Assembly (NCBI GenBank): GCA_964454545.1
Contig: CAYVTI010000016.1
Span: forward strand, 1-45,952
Length of the DNA stretch: 45,952 nucleotides
Reading direction: 5' to 3'
Source of the DNA: JABCZZ01 sp964454545
GTDB lineage: Bacteria; Pseudomonadota; Alphaproteobacteria; Rickettsiales; JABCZZ01
This document shows, piece by piece, positions 16,734 through 25,032 of this stretch (position 1 is the first letter of the stretch; every line of letters starts with the position of its first letter). The position numbers and the translations under genes are program-made. Below the pieces are notes generated by a model. That model worked only from the letters and a program-made list of their open reading frames with translations. It did not search any database and was not told the origin of the DNA.

Positions 16734-17612
16734 ATGAACCTGAGAGACCTGCAATATCTGGTAGCGATCGCCGACAACCTGCATTTCGGCAAGGCAGCAG
16801 AGTTATGCCATGTGAGCCAGCCCACCCTTTCCATGCAGCTTAAGAAACTGGAAGCATATCTGGGTGTGCAGCTTTTCGAGCGTACCAATAAGAGCGTCTT
16901 ACTCACCGCAACAGGAAAAGAAATTACCGAAAGCGCCCGCCGTATCCTACAGGACGCGGAGTATATCCGCCAGATGGCAAAACTGGCCGCAGATCCGTTC
17001 GCGGGAGAGATTAGGCTTGGCATATTCCCAACGCTTGCCCCCTACCTTCTGCCCTCGCTCATGCCAAAATTAAAAACCAAATTTCCCAAACTGGATATAC
17101 TGCTGGTGGAGGAAAAAACGCCGGAACTTGTGCACAGGCTTAACAAGGGAGAGATAGATTGCGCGCTCCTGGCCATGCCGGTTGCATATGACAATCTATC
17201 CGCCTGCGAACTTTTTCGAGAACCTTTCCTCCTGGCGGTATCGCCGTCGCACAAGCTTGCAAAGCGCAGATCCGTTTCTTTTGCCGACATCGAAGGGGAA
17301 ACCATGCTTCTGCTGGAAGACGGGCATTGCCTACGCGAGCAAGCGCTTGATTTCTGCCATTCCATAGGCATAGGTGAAGCCAGGAATTTCCGTGCCACCA
17401 GCATGGCAACTCTCTTGCAGATGGTTGCGGCCGGACACAATGTCACAGTTGTTCCCGAACTTGCCGTAAAACATGATGATGCTCATGTAAAATATATACC
17501 GTTTAGCAAGAACCCGCCTTCACGGACCATAGGGCTTTATACGCGTGCAACTACCTCGCGGCTTAAGCTTTTCCAGCAAATGGCCGAACTGATACGTAAC
17601 AAATACAGATAG
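16734..17612 (+). CDS. oxyR: Hydrogen-peroxide sensing LysR regulator OxyR
   Basis: A LysR-type regulator of 292 residues. The N-terminal helix-turn-helix (about 1-60) includes 'FGKAAELCHVSQPTLSMQLK'. Two cysteines fall exactly at the E. coli OxyR sensing positions, Cys199 and Cys208, in 'LEDGHCLREQALDFC'; in OxyR these form the disulfide that switches the protein on. It is divergent from ahpC, the classic target, so it probably controls ahpC-ahpD and itself. The CPBP gene starts 9 bases downstream and may be co-transcribed. Confidence 0.95.
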   Translation: MNLRDLQYLVAIADNLHFGKAAELCHVSQPTLSMQLKKLEAYLGVQLFERTNKSVLLTATGKEITESARRILQDAEYIRQMAKLAADPFAGEIRLGIFPTLAPYLLPSLMPKLKTKFPKLDILLVEEKTPELVHRLNKGEIDCALLAMPVAYDNLSACELFREPFLLAVSPSHKLAKRRSVSFADIEGETMLLLEDGHCLREQALDFCHSIGIGEARNFRATSMATLLQMVAAGHNVTVVPELAVKHDDAHVKYIPFSKNPPSRTIGLYTRATTSRLKLFQQMAELIRNKYR

Positions 17613-17621
17613 GTCTTTATC

Positions 17622-18260
17622 ATGCCAGCCAAACGCTATCTGGTCTTTGAATTCGTACTGACGTTTATCGTGCTCCCTCTCGTTCTATCCACGATAAAGC
17701 CACACGGCAGGATTTATATTCTGTTATGGATATTCAGCGCATTATGCATCATTGTACTGGAAAGATATCATTCCTATCATTTTTCCGAAGACTGGAATTT
17801 CAGAGCGGTAAATAAAAAGACCATAAGAACTATCCTTCTTCGCTTCCTGCCATGCGCCGCCGTTATGCTGATATGCGCATTGATTCTCATGCCTGACCGT
17901 CTCTTCAGCCTGCCCTTGCAAAGACCTTATGTCTGGATCATGGTCATGTTTCTTTACCCGCCGCTCTCAGTCTTCCCTCAGGAAATCATCTATCGCAGTT
18001 TCTTCTTTGCAAGGTACAGGGACACCATCCACCCAAAGTACATCAATCTGTATAGCGCGCTTACGTTCGGCTGGACTCATATAGTGTTGCACAACTGGGT
18101 AGCGGTAGTATTCAGCGCTGTCGGCGGGCTGCTATTTGCGGATACTTACGGCAAAACACGCTCGCTGGCAGCGGTATGCTTTGAACACGCTTTATACGGT
18201 TGTTATATTTTTACTATAGGAATGGGTTATTATTTTTATCACGGAATTGCTGTTAAATAA
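17622..18260 (+). CDS. CPBP-family membrane protein (putative intramembrane metalloprotease)
   Basis: A 212-residue integral membrane protein with about six hydrophobic segments. It shows the three CPBP (CAAX protease/bacteriocin-processing) motifs: QEIIYR at 120-125, 'FGWTHIVLHNW', and FEHALYG near the end. In the usual motif EExxxR the first residue is Glu; here it is Gln. The second Glu, Arg and the two His motifs remain, so activity is plausible but uncertain. It follows oxyR by 9 bases, which suggests one transcript. The substrate is unknown. Confidence 0.8.
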   Translation: MPAKRYLVFEFVLTFIVLPLVLSTIKPHGRIYILLWIFSALCIIVLERYHSYHFSEDWNFRAVNKKTIRTILLRFLPCAAVMLICALILMPDRLFSLPLQRPYVWIMVMFLYPPLSVFPQEIIYRSFFFARYRDTIHPKYINLYSALTFGWTHIVLHNWVAVVFSAVGGLLFADTYGKTRSLAAVCFEHALYGCYIFTIGMGYYFYHGIAVK

Positions 18261-18338
18261 TATTATCTACTAAAAAATATGGAATATTTATATGGGGTAT
18301 GCCAATTTCATGCCTTACAATTATGCAAGGAGACTGAC

Positions 18339-18845
18339 ATGAATAAAAAATTATTCTTCCCTCTCACATTGCTTGCGGCAACCGTGATGTTCGCCTCTCC
18401 CGTTCTCGCGGCGGATGAGAATGACGGGGATGGCGATTTGACGATCGCTGATAATGCGCAAGCCAATGCCGCTATGCCCAGAACCACTGTTCCGTTCATT
18501 TCCGGTGGCGTAGGCGAGGATGAAATGGCACGCATACGAAGCCTGCAGGATCAATATGACCTCAAGCTCCTCATTACCGAAAAGAATGGGGTATTCCTGT
18601 CGGATGTGCATGTGAGCATCGAAGACAGGAAAGGCAATACCATCCTCGAGACGGATACCCAAGGCCCGGTACTCCTCATAAATCTCCCGGATGGAAAGTA
18701 TACGGTAAAGGCCACCAGGCATGACGGCGAAACCAAGATAACCCATGTGACAGTCAAACAAGGCAAACTGCATGCTTATCAGGTAGCCTTCAGCAGCACG
18801 GATGAAAGAGTAAGCGGCGATGCCAAAACCACCCCTCTGAAATAA
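18339..18845 (+). CDS. Exported protein with carboxypeptidase-regulatory-like domain
   Basis: 168 residues from ATG 18339, chosen over an upstream in-frame ATG (18279) because AAGGAG at 18327-18332 is 6 bases away and a clean signal peptide follows ('MNKKLFFPLTLLAATVMFA', cleavage after SPVLAA). The mature N-terminus is acidic. Residues about 80-150 look like a transthyretin/carboxypeptidase-regulatory beta-sandwich ('VSIEDRKGNTILETDTQG' then 'NLPDGKYTVKAT'). This small type occurs as a periplasmic protein of unknown role in proteobacteria. Confidence 0.8.
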   Translation: MNKKLFFPLTLLAATVMFASPVLAADENDGDGDLTIADNAQANAAMPRTTVPFISGGVGEDEMARIRSLQDQYDLKLLITEKNGVFLSDVHVSIEDRKGNTILETDTQGPVLLINLPDGKYTVKATRHDGETKITHVTVKQGKLHAYQVAFSSTDERVSGDAKTTPLK

Positions 18846-18866
18846 GCAGATAATCGCTGCATCCTC

Positions 18867-19523
18867 ATGAAAAAATACTTTGTCACTGGTATCGGAACCG
18901 AAGTCGGCAAGACGTATTTTACGGCAATGATGACAAGGCGTTTACGCAAGGAAGATAAAAAGGTCATTGCGCTTAAGCCCATCATAAGCGGTTTTAATCC
19001 TGCGAATATACCGGAAAGTGATACCGGCATTCTGCTGGCAGCCCAGGAACTGCCTCTGTCGCCCAAGAACATCGAAGCCACATCCCCGTGGCGTTTCTTA
19101 GCTCCCATTGCACCAGATATGGCTGCAGAAAGCGAAAAACGCTCTATAGATTTCCCCCAGCTTGTTTCCTTCTGCCAGACGCCCCGTGAAGCCGACTATG
19201 TATTCATTGAAGGCGCGGGGGGCGTAATGTCCCCTTTTGATCATTCCCACACGATGCTGGATCTGGCGGCGGCAATCGATTGCAAAATCATTCTCATAGG
19301 AGGAAACTATCTGGGAGCGATAAGTCACCTGCTTACTGCGTATCAGGCCTTGTCCGTGAGAAACCTTAATCCCTACTGCATTATTCTCAATGAATCACTC
19401 AAGTCCCCGGTGCCTATCGAGAAGACTATGTTGACGCTGAAGCGGTTTTTGCCTATGGATCTTCCTGTATATTGCATTGCAAGAGACGCCAGCGAGAAAA
19501 ATTTTTCCAGCTTTACATTATGA
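18867..19523 (+). CDS. bioD: Dethiobiotin synthetase
   Basis: An ATP-dependent enzyme that closes the ureido ring of dethiobiotin from diaminopelargonate and CO2, in biotin synthesis. The 218-residue protein starts with the P-loop 'MKKYFVTGIGTEVGKTYFT'. It then has 'ALKPIISG' and 'SDTGILL', and the family's 'VFIEGAGGVMSPF' at about 112-124. No other bio genes are adjacent. Its stop overlaps the start of the RDD gene (ATGA), so these two are coupled although their functions seem unrelated. Confidence 0.92.
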   Translation: MKKYFVTGIGTEVGKTYFTAMMTRRLRKEDKKVIALKPIISGFNPANIPESDTGILLAAQELPLSPKNIEATSPWRFLAPIAPDMAAESEKRSIDFPQLVSFCQTPREADYVFIEGAGGVMSPFDHSHTMLDLAAAIDCKIILIGGNYLGAISHLLTAYQALSVRNLNPYCIILNESLKSPVPIEKTMLTLKRFLPMDLPVYCIARDASEKNFSSFTL

Positions 19524-20110
19524 CGGAACCAGAAAAACCGCCTGTAGAATACGCCCCCTTCACCTCAAGGATGCTTGCAGGCTCCATTGACGCCCTGCTT
19601 GTCATAACCGTTTCTGTTCCCATTACGAACTGGTTCCTTGACCTGGTCTTCCCCCCCCTTGATCTGAACGATATTTACAGCCTCGCCAGTCATCAGAACA
19701 CCTTGCTGGATCCACGTCAGTTCTTTTCCGAACTATGGCGGATAATGAATGAGAAAGGTTTTCTTCTGAGGGGATTATGTGAAAACATATTACAGGGAGT
19801 GTTCTTTGCGGCCTATACCCTGCCTTTCTGGTTCCGCTATGGAGCAACTCCGGGCAAAATGCTTTTCAGAATGCAAATACAGGATATCAATACGGGAAAC
19901 GGAATTTCACGCAAGCAGGCAATCCTGCGCTTCTTCGGTTATATAATCTCATTCCTGCCATTGGGGCTTGGATTTATTTGGATATCTTTCAACAGGAAGC
20001 GTGAGGCTTTTCACGATATAATCGCCAATACGGCAGTCGTCATAAAACAAAAGGTAAAGAATATTCCGCATAACAGCCAGATGCATCCGATCTCCAAACA
20101 ACCACAATAA
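19520..20110 (+). CDS. RDD-family membrane protein
   Basis: 196 residues. I start at ATG 19520, which overlaps the bioD stop by 4 bases. The RDD features are visible: an Arg and Asp in the first transmembrane segment ('SRMLAGSIDALLVITV') and 'RYGATPGKMLFRMQI' before the second part. A third conserved region ends 'RKREAFHDIIANTAVV'. It has about four transmembrane helices. The family is poorly characterised; some members take part in ion transport. The function here is unknown. Confidence 0.88.
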   Translation: MTEPEKPPVEYAPFTSRMLAGSIDALLVITVSVPITNWFLDLVFPPLDLNDIYSLASHQNTLLDPRQFFSELWRIMNEKGFLLRGLCENILQGVFFAAYTLPFWFRYGATPGKMLFRMQIQDINTGNGISRKQAILRFFGYIISFLPLGLGFIWISFNRKREAFHDIIANTAVVIKQKVKNIPHNSQMHPISKQPQ

Positions 20111-20147
20111 TCATATGTCTGTTATATATACAATTTTTGATTGTTTG

Positions 20148-20158
20148 GTGCAATGCAC
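20148..20158. promoter_or_regulatory. Candidate PhaR-type operator upstream of the phasin
   Basis: GTGCAATGCAC is an inverted repeat (GTGCA-A-TGCAC) that fits TGC-N3-GCA. It ends 10 bases before the -35 box of the phasin promoter. PhaR, the polyhydroxyalkanoate-responsive repressor of phasin genes in alphaproteobacteria, binds sites of this kind. No phaR gene is in the window. Confidence 0.45.
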
Positions 20159-20168
20159 AATTTTTTTA

Positions 20169-20196
20169 TTGACGGGCGGGAATTTGCTGCTATTAT
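20169..20196 (+). promoter_or_regulatory. Sigma70-type promoter of the phasin gene
   Basis: TTGACG (-35, 20169-20174) and TATTAT (-10, 20191-20196) are 16 bases apart, each matching the consensus at five positions. They lie about 57 bases before the phasin start and just after the operator-like palindrome. Confidence 0.7.
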
Positions 20197-20252
20197 CCTG
20201 CATGGGATCACAAAAACAAGTTTAACCTGAAACCCTTTAAGGAGAATGAATT

Positions 20253-20684
20253 ATGGCTTACACTAATGTATTTGCTGATTGGACGAAAGACTATAAAGGA
20301 CCCGACTTCAACCAGTTCATCAACCAAGGTCGCCGCATTGCCGAGATCAACTCCACTCTGGCTGCGCTGATGGCTGAGACCCTGCAGGCGATTACCCGCC
20401 AGCAAACAGAGCTGCTGCGCTCGAACACCGAGCATGCGCTTAAAGCATCCAAGGATCTTTTAAGCAGCGCAGGTTCGCCGGAAACGGCCGCTGCAAAACA
20501 TGCGGATCATGCTAAAAGCTGGCTTGAGCACAATGTGAACAGCGCTCGTGAAATCATCGAGCTCGGCACCAAATCAGCTCAGGAAGCGTTCGAAGTAGTG
20601 AACAAGCATATATCAGAGCAGGTTAAGGAATTCTCTGACGCCGCTGGTGCTTCGCATACCACTCATAAGAAGAAAGCCGCTTAA
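20253..20684 (+). CDS. Phasin family protein
   Basis: Phasins coat polyhydroxyalkanoate granules. The 143-residue protein is almost wholly helical, with the family's amphipathic pattern ('IAEINSTLAALMAETLQAIT', then 'SAREIIELGTKSAQEAFEVV') and an Ala/Lys/His-rich end ('THKKKAA'). The ribosome site AAGGAG at 20239-20244 is strong. It has its own promoter and a strong terminator, so it is probably a highly expressed single gene. Polymer synthase and depolymerase genes are not in the window. Confidence 0.88.
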   Translation: MAYTNVFADWTKDYKGPDFNQFINQGRRIAEINSTLAALMAETLQAITRQQTELLRSNTEHALKASKDLLSSAGSPETAAAKHADHAKSWLEHNVNSAREIIELGTKSAQEAFEVVNKHISEQVKEFSDAAGASHTTHKKKAA

Positions 20685-20711
20685 TCCAAGCGGTTCTCAA
20701 ATGATAAATTA

Positions 20712-20740
20712 CCCCGCCACGCAAAATGGCGGGGTTTTTT
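20712..20740 (+). terminator. Rho-independent terminator of the phasin gene
   Basis: A perfect 8-base-pair GC-rich stem CCCCGCCA / TGGCGGGG with a 7-base loop is followed by six T (20735-20740), 28 bases after the phasin stop. Confidence 0.93.
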
Positions 20741-20834
20741 ATGTAATTTTATTACCAAATCTCTCAACACATCCTAGACAAGATTCATAATTGCTGTTAG
20801 GAATTCTGCCTCAGAACAACTTATTATAGTATTT

Positions 20835-21080
20835 ATGGCGAAAGAAGAGCTACTCGAATTTACAGGCACTGTTTTGGAACTGCTACCCAATGCAATGTTC
20901 CGCGTGAAACTGGAAAACGGCCATACGCTTATTGCCGTTACTTCCGGAAAAATGCGTAAAAACCGCATTCGTATCCTGGTGGGTGATGTCGTAACCGTAG
21001 AAATGACACCTTATGATCTTACCAAAGGACGCATAAAATTCCGTCACAAGGACGGCGTCCCGGTTAACAGCGCAGTTTAG
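20835..21080 (+). CDS. infA: Translation initiation factor IF-1
   Basis: An 81-residue OB-fold protein that assists initiation on the 30S subunit. It shows the family sequence 'MAKEELLEFTGTVLELLPNA' and the later 'DLTKGRIKFR' block. The C-terminal 'HKDGVPVNSAV' extends slightly beyond the E. coli protein. No clear ribosome site precedes the ATG. The maf gene follows after 5 bases, an arrangement common in alphaproteobacteria. Confidence 0.97.
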   Translation: MAKEELLEFTGTVLELLPNAMFRVKLENGHTLIAVTSGKMRKNRIRILVGDVVTVEMTPYDLTKGRIKFRHKDGVPVNSAV

Positions 21081-21085
21081 GCTCT

Positions 21086-21655
21086 ATGGATAGCCAGCTT
21101 ATTCTTGCCTCCGCATCCCCGCGCAGGCTGGATTTACTGGCGCAGATCGGAATAAAACCTTCCGCAGTCTATCCGGCCGGTATTGACGAAACGCCGCTGA
21201 AGAATGAATTGCCGGAGTCCTATGCCATCCGTATGGCATCACGGAAAGCTGAGCTCATTGCTGCCAGAATGCCGGATAGAATCGTGCTTGCCGCGGATAC
21301 GGTGGTTTTTTGCGGCAGGCGTATACTCCCCAAAGCGGAAGATGAAGCGACGGCACGCAGATGCCTTGCCATTCTTTCCGGCCGCAGGCACCGTGTAGGC
21401 ACCGCAGTGGCGGTATTCGCAAAGGGTATCAATAAAGTCAGATATGTCGTTACCCATGTCCGGTTCAAGCGGTTAAGCGAGATGGAAGTCAATGATTACA
21501 TCGCATGCGGCGAATGGCACGGCAAAGCGGGAGGCTATGCCATACAAGGCAAAGCCGCTGCCTTCATACCATCTATCAACGGTTCCTACTCCAACGTGGT
21601 GGGACTGCCCCTGTTTGAAGTAGAGAATATGCTGGCAGCATTAGACTTTAAATAA
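21086..21655 (+). CDS. Maf-family nucleoside triphosphate pyrophosphatase
   Basis: Maf proteins hydrolyse non-canonical or regular nucleoside triphosphates (house-cleaning) and have been linked to septum formation. The 189-residue protein has the N-terminal signature 'LILASASPRRLDLLAQIG', 'LAADTVVF' at about 67-74, and 'GEWHGKAGGYAIQGKAAAFI' near residue 150. All of these are standard for the family. It is immediately downstream of infA and probably in the same transcript. Confidence 0.95.
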   Translation: MDSQLILASASPRRLDLLAQIGIKPSAVYPAGIDETPLKNELPESYAIRMASRKAELIAARMPDRIVLAADTVVFCGRRILPKAEDEATARRCLAILSGRRHRVGTAVAVFAKGINKVRYVVTHVRFKRLSEMEVNDYIACGEWHGKAGGYAIQGKAAAFIPSINGSYSNVVGLPLFEVENMLAALDFK

Positions 21656-21676
21656 TATTTATACAGAAAGAGTATT

Positions 21677-22687
21677 ATGGCTGTATTGAAATCAACCCTG
21701 ATCATTACAATGCTGTTGCTGGCCGCACTGGCATCTACGGAAGCATACGCAGACAAGATTACCCTGCTGAATGTCTCTTATGATCCGACACGGGAATTTT
21801 ATGAGGCTTATAATCAGCTTTTCACCAAATACTGGAAAGATAAAACCGATCAGGATGTAAAAATCAAACAATCGCACGGTGGGTCAGGCAAGCAGGCACG
21901 CGCGGTGATTGACGGATTACGTGCCGATGTCGTGACACTGGCGCTTGCCTATGATATCGACGAAATCGCACGGCATACCCATTTACTGCCTGAGAATTGG
22001 CAAAGCAAACTGCCCAATAACAGCACGCCCTATAATTCGATCATCGTTTTCGTGGTACGCAAAGGCAATCCAAAGCATATAAAGGACTGGGATGATTTGA
22101 TCCGTGACGACATACAGGTGCTCACGCCCAACCCCAAGACCTCGGGTGGCGCACGTTGGAATTATCTTGCGGCGTGGGGGTATGCCTATAAGAAAAACAA
22201 TGCGGATGACGATGCCGCAAAAGCTTATATGCAGAAACTATTCGCGCACACGCCTATTCTTGAAACCGGCGCGCGCGGGGCTACGACTGATTTTATTAAA
22301 CGCAATATTGGCGATGTGCTGATTACCTGGGAGAGCGAAGCCCTGCTCATAGTCCATGACATAGGCAAGGATCAATTTGAAGTCGTGACTCCCACGCTCA
22401 GCATTCTTGCTGAACCGCCGGTTGCGGTCATTGAAAAAAACGCGGAAAGCGATGGCACGGAAAAAGCGGCCCAAGCCTATCTTGAGCATCTTTACTCAAA
22501 AGAAGCGCAGGAGCTTGCCGCTAAATCCTACTACCGTCCGACAGATAAGGAAATAATGGTTAAGTATTCGAACATCTTCCCTGCCACTGTACTCACTACC
22601 ATAAAGGATTTCGGCGGCTGGGAGGCAGCCCAGAAAAAGCATTTTGCCGATGGCGGCATATTCGACCAGATATATACCAGCAAATAA
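21677..22687 (+). CDS. sbp: Periplasmic sulfate-binding protein of an ABC transporter
   Basis: The 336-residue protein starts with a signal peptide (about 1-25, ending ASTEAYA). It then shows the sulfate/thiosulfate-binding family pattern: 'LLNVSYDPTREFYEAYNQLF', 'QSHGGSGKQARAVIDGLRAD' and 'PNPKTSGGARWNYLAAWGYA'. It should capture sulfate for sulfur assimilation. The permease and ATPase genes (cysT, cysW, cysA) are not adjacent, which is fairly common for sbp. The ribosome site is weak (GAAAGAG). Confidence 0.94.
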   Translation: MAVLKSTLIITMLLLAALASTEAYADKITLLNVSYDPTREFYEAYNQLFTKYWKDKTDQDVKIKQSHGGSGKQARAVIDGLRADVVTLALAYDIDEIARHTHLLPENWQSKLPNNSTPYNSIIVFVVRKGNPKHIKDWDDLIRDDIQVLTPNPKTSGGARWNYLAAWGYAYKKNNADDDAAKAYMQKLFAHTPILETGARGATTDFIKRNIGDVLITWESEALLIVHDIGKDQFEVVTPTLSILAEPPVAVIEKNAESDGTEKAAQAYLEHLYSKEAQELAAKSYYRPTDKEIMVKYSNIFPATVLTTIKDFGGWEAAQKKHFADGGIFDQIYTSK

Positions 22688-22716
22688 AAAACGGGAGCAA
22701 TTTATTTGCCCCCGTT
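22682..22716. terminator. Terminator between convergent sbp and bactofilin genes
   Basis: An 11-base stem AACGGGAGCAA (22690-22700) / TTGCCCCCGTT (22706-22716) has one mismatch. A run of A at 22686-22691 becomes the U-tract for minus-strand transcription, so it fits best as the bactofilin terminator. It may also stop sbp transcription. Confidence 0.7.
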
Positions 22717-22745
22717 CTATCGCTTCATTTACCTGATAAAAGCTA

Positions 22746-23501
22746 CTAAGCAGCAGCGTCTTTATCTTTGCTGGAACGGGAGGACTTGCCTTCCAGAACA
22801 TCCAGCAGGTTGGATTTTTCGGATGAAGAAGACGAAGAAGAACCTGCGGTCGTTTTAATCTGGCCGGTCAGCTTGCCGCCACGCTCAATCTCGATTTCCC
22901 CGTAAGTGATATTGCCGCGAACTTCTCCGGTAGAATAAATAATCAGACGGTTCTTCACGGACAGATCGCCTTCAAACAAACCGCTGATCTCAGCGTCCTC
23001 GATCTCAGCAGCGCCTTTGAAAGAACCCGAGCTGGCGATCTCCACGGTATGCACATCGCTAAGCTTGGCTTCAACCCTTCCTTCGATCACAAGCCTGTCG
23101 CAGGTCGCGATTTCACCTTTGAGGAGAATGTCATTCCCAACGGTCAGTATGCGCGGGTTGGTCTTGCCTTTATCGCCACTGGCGCCGGCAACAGATGCAG
23201 GCTGGTGATGAGCAACAGTGCCAGTGCGCGACACGCCGCGGTTAAAGTCGCTGACAGGAGACGGACGGTAGCCGGCGCCGGCCGCAGAAGGCGTGGAAGG
23301 GCGCGGCATATCGGACATGGTGCGCATGACAGGCTGAGCGGAAGTAGCAGAATAAGACGTCTGATGCTGCGTCTGGCTTGCTGAGGAAGCAGCCGGGCCT
23401 GATCCTTCGCTGCCGGTAGTGGACGTCTGCGCGGACGGATTCGCTGTAATCGCAGAAAGATCGTGTGAATCAGCGGAACCTTCTTCTTTGCGGCGGAACA
23501 T
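22746..23501 (-). CDS. Bactofilin (polymer-forming cytoskeletal protein)
   Basis: Bactofilins assemble into filaments that place cell-wall or stalk machinery. The 251-residue protein has a long Ser/Pro/Gln-rich N-terminal region (about 1-115). The central bactofilin beta-helix (about 118-220) includes 'GNDILLKGEIATCDRLVIEG' and 'SGLFEGDLSVKNRLIIYSTG'. A Ser-rich, charged tail ends it. AAGGAG precedes the ATG. A promoter is seen at 23574-23602, so it need not depend on bamE upstream. Many relatives have a shorter N-terminus; here it is rather long. Confidence 0.93.
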   Translation of the reverse strand: MFRRKEEGSADSHDLSAITANPSAQTSTTGSEGSGPAASSASQTQHQTSYSATSAQPVMRTMSDMPRPSTPSAAGAGYRPSPVSDFNRGVSRTGTVAHHQPASVAGASGDKGKTNPRILTVGNDILLKGEIATCDRLVIEGRVEAKLSDVHTVEIASSGSFKGAAEIEDAEISGLFEGDLSVKNRLIIYSTGEVRGNITYGEIEIERGGKLTGQIKTTAGSSSSSSSEKSNLLDVLEGKSSRSSKDKDAAA

Positions 23502-23573
23502 AAATATCTCCTTGAGTAGTGCTTTTGATATGGATTTTACGCATTATGCGGGGTGTTAAATATACACAGCTCT

Positions 23574-23602
23574 ACTAAACTCTCAAACGAAAATTGAGTC
23601 AA
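23574..23602 (-). promoter_or_regulatory. Promoter of the bactofilin gene
   Basis: On the minus strand TTGACT (-35, 23597-23602) and TTTAGT (-10, 23574-23579) are exactly 17 bases apart, about 73 bases before the bactofilin start and inside the gap after bamE. Confidence 0.5.
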
Positions 23603-23618
23603 CGTATTTATAGCCTCT

Positions 23619-24113
23619 TTATCTTCCCGGATAACCTGTCGGCGCGGTAGAGCCGTGCGTGTGACTGTTGCTTGCTCCATTGTCGTTCTTGTTGAAGCGG
23701 CCGAGATTGGCGAATATCTGCTCAAAGAATCCAAGATGCTGGCCTTCCGTCGGAGTAACCTGCCTGGCAATTTCAATATGTTTGCTGTCGGCCAGGGAAT
23801 ATTCTTTCAGTGAAGAAACCACATCATTCGAGTCAAAAACAATTTCTATGGCATGCTGATCGACAATTTTCGGTGACAGAATGGATCGATTCTGTTTTAT
23901 GGTGGAGATGTAATACCATGTTTTATTGCCGAAACTGGATTCGCTTGATGGAGTCCCAAGTTCCTTGGCTACTTCGCCGCGGGTAGTCACGCCGACCTTG
24001 ATATGCGATACCGCTTCATCTTCCTTCAGATGGCCGCGGTTTACGGTAGTAACGCATGCAGACAATAAAACGACCGCAAAGCACAAGCTATAAACTGTTT
24101 TTCTTATGAACAT
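23619..24113 (-). CDS. bamE: Outer-membrane assembly lipoprotein BamE (SmpA/OmlA)
   Basis: BamE is a small lipoprotein of the beta-barrel assembly machine. I start at ATG 24113, which gives a lipoprotein signal with lipobox LSAC and lipidated Cys20. The SmpA/OmlA domain follows ('VGVTTRGEVAKELGTPSSES', then 'TWYYIS'). The protein is 164 residues, with a C-terminal extension rich in Asn/His/Gly ('GASNSHTHGSTAPTGYPGR'). The frame is open to 24233, but the upstream part lacks a lipoprotein signal at its start. The start codon overlaps that of the divergent gene. Confidence 0.9.
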   Translation of the reverse strand: MFIRKTVYSLCFAVVLLSACVTTVNRGHLKEDEAVSHIKVGVTTRGEVAKELGTPSSESSFGNKTWYYISTIKQNRSILSPKIVDQHAIEIVFDSNDVVSSLKEYSLADSKHIEIARQVTPTEGQHLGFFEQIFANLGRFNKNDNGASNSHTHGSTAPTGYPGR

Positions 24114-24933
24114 CGTATCCTGCCTCTTGTTACCCCCGTCATCTGTTACCTTAAAACATAGGTATCGTGCAACGGTAAAGGCATTTTTATATCTCATATT
24201 CTGTGTCTTTGCCATTTCATATTCCGGACACACGCTTGCGCAGGAGCCCGAATTGCCTGAAGAGAACCAGAAAGACTATGTTTCCGACGTGCTGCCTTAC
24301 GGCATTGATTTCGTGCGCGATCGCATCAATCTCGAATTTGACAGTAACGACCGTGCGTTTTTTGAGGATTACAACAGCGCGATCTATGAATTGCCCAGGC
24401 ATGCGAAAACCATCAGGGATTTGAGTCAGGTGGAATATAATAAATTTCTTGAATTCCCACTGGTGCGCAAAAACAAGTTTTACGTATTTTACGCCGCCTA
24501 TAGGAATATGCAGCAGGCCCTGCAGGAGATTACCCCCTACCAGGTAGCAGGGGTAAACAACCCTGCCCTGCAGCGCTATGCGAACGTCGCCGCCAAGGAA
24601 CGTAGAAACGATATCTATCTCTGGAGTCCGGATACGCCCTTCTGGCGGTCCGAATATTTCCTGAATGGTGAATTTCTGCCTTTCCGCGCTTATTTTATCG
24701 TTCACCTGAGTCCCGTAGACGAATTTCACACCAGCGTGGAAGTGATAGAAGACAAGCCGGCAGTGAAAATGGGCAACAGGCTAAGCGTCGATGCCAACGG
24801 CGTCGTGCGGCATTTTGACATACGCGACGTCGCGCCCACCACCCGCGACCGCAAATTCATGCTCTCCTGCATAAAGCAGTTCATTGACCGCAAGCTCCCC
24901 GGCAGGCACTGGTTCAACTGCAACGATGAATAA
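24106..24933 (+). CDS. Unknown exported protein divergent from bamE
   Basis: Up to 275 residues. I do not recognise a domain. The N-terminus contains a signal-like stretch ('AFLYLIFCVFAISYSGHTLA', about 26-45) with likely cleavage near LAQ, preceded by an unusually long N-region if ATG 24106 is used. TTG 24127 would shorten it. The mature part is rich in aromatic and charged residues ('DFVRDRINLEFDSNDRAFFE', 'IYLWSPDTPFWRSEYFLNGE'), with two Cys near the end. ATG 24106 lies inside the first codons of bamE on the other strand, so promoters and start regions must overlap. It reads toward lpxC, 99 bases away. Confidence 0.75.
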   Translation: MNIVSCLLLPPSSVTLKHRYRATVKAFLYLIFCVFAISYSGHTLAQEPELPEENQKDYVSDVLPYGIDFVRDRINLEFDSNDRAFFEDYNSAIYELPRHAKTIRDLSQVEYNKFLEFPLVRKNKFYVFYAAYRNMQQALQEITPYQVAGVNNPALQRYANVAAKERRNDIYLWSPDTPFWRSEYFLNGEFLPFRAYFIVHLSPVDEFHTSVEVIEDKPAVKMGNRLSVDANGVVRHFDIRDVAPTTRDRKFMLSCIKQFIDRKLPGRHWFNCNDE

Positions 24934-25032
24934 GGGTTTCAAGCACTTGTAACATTTCGTAACAAACTGTGATTTGCCAGTTCGGAAGCCAGGGGCTACC
25001 GTATTTTGCATAAGAAACATATACGCAAGACA

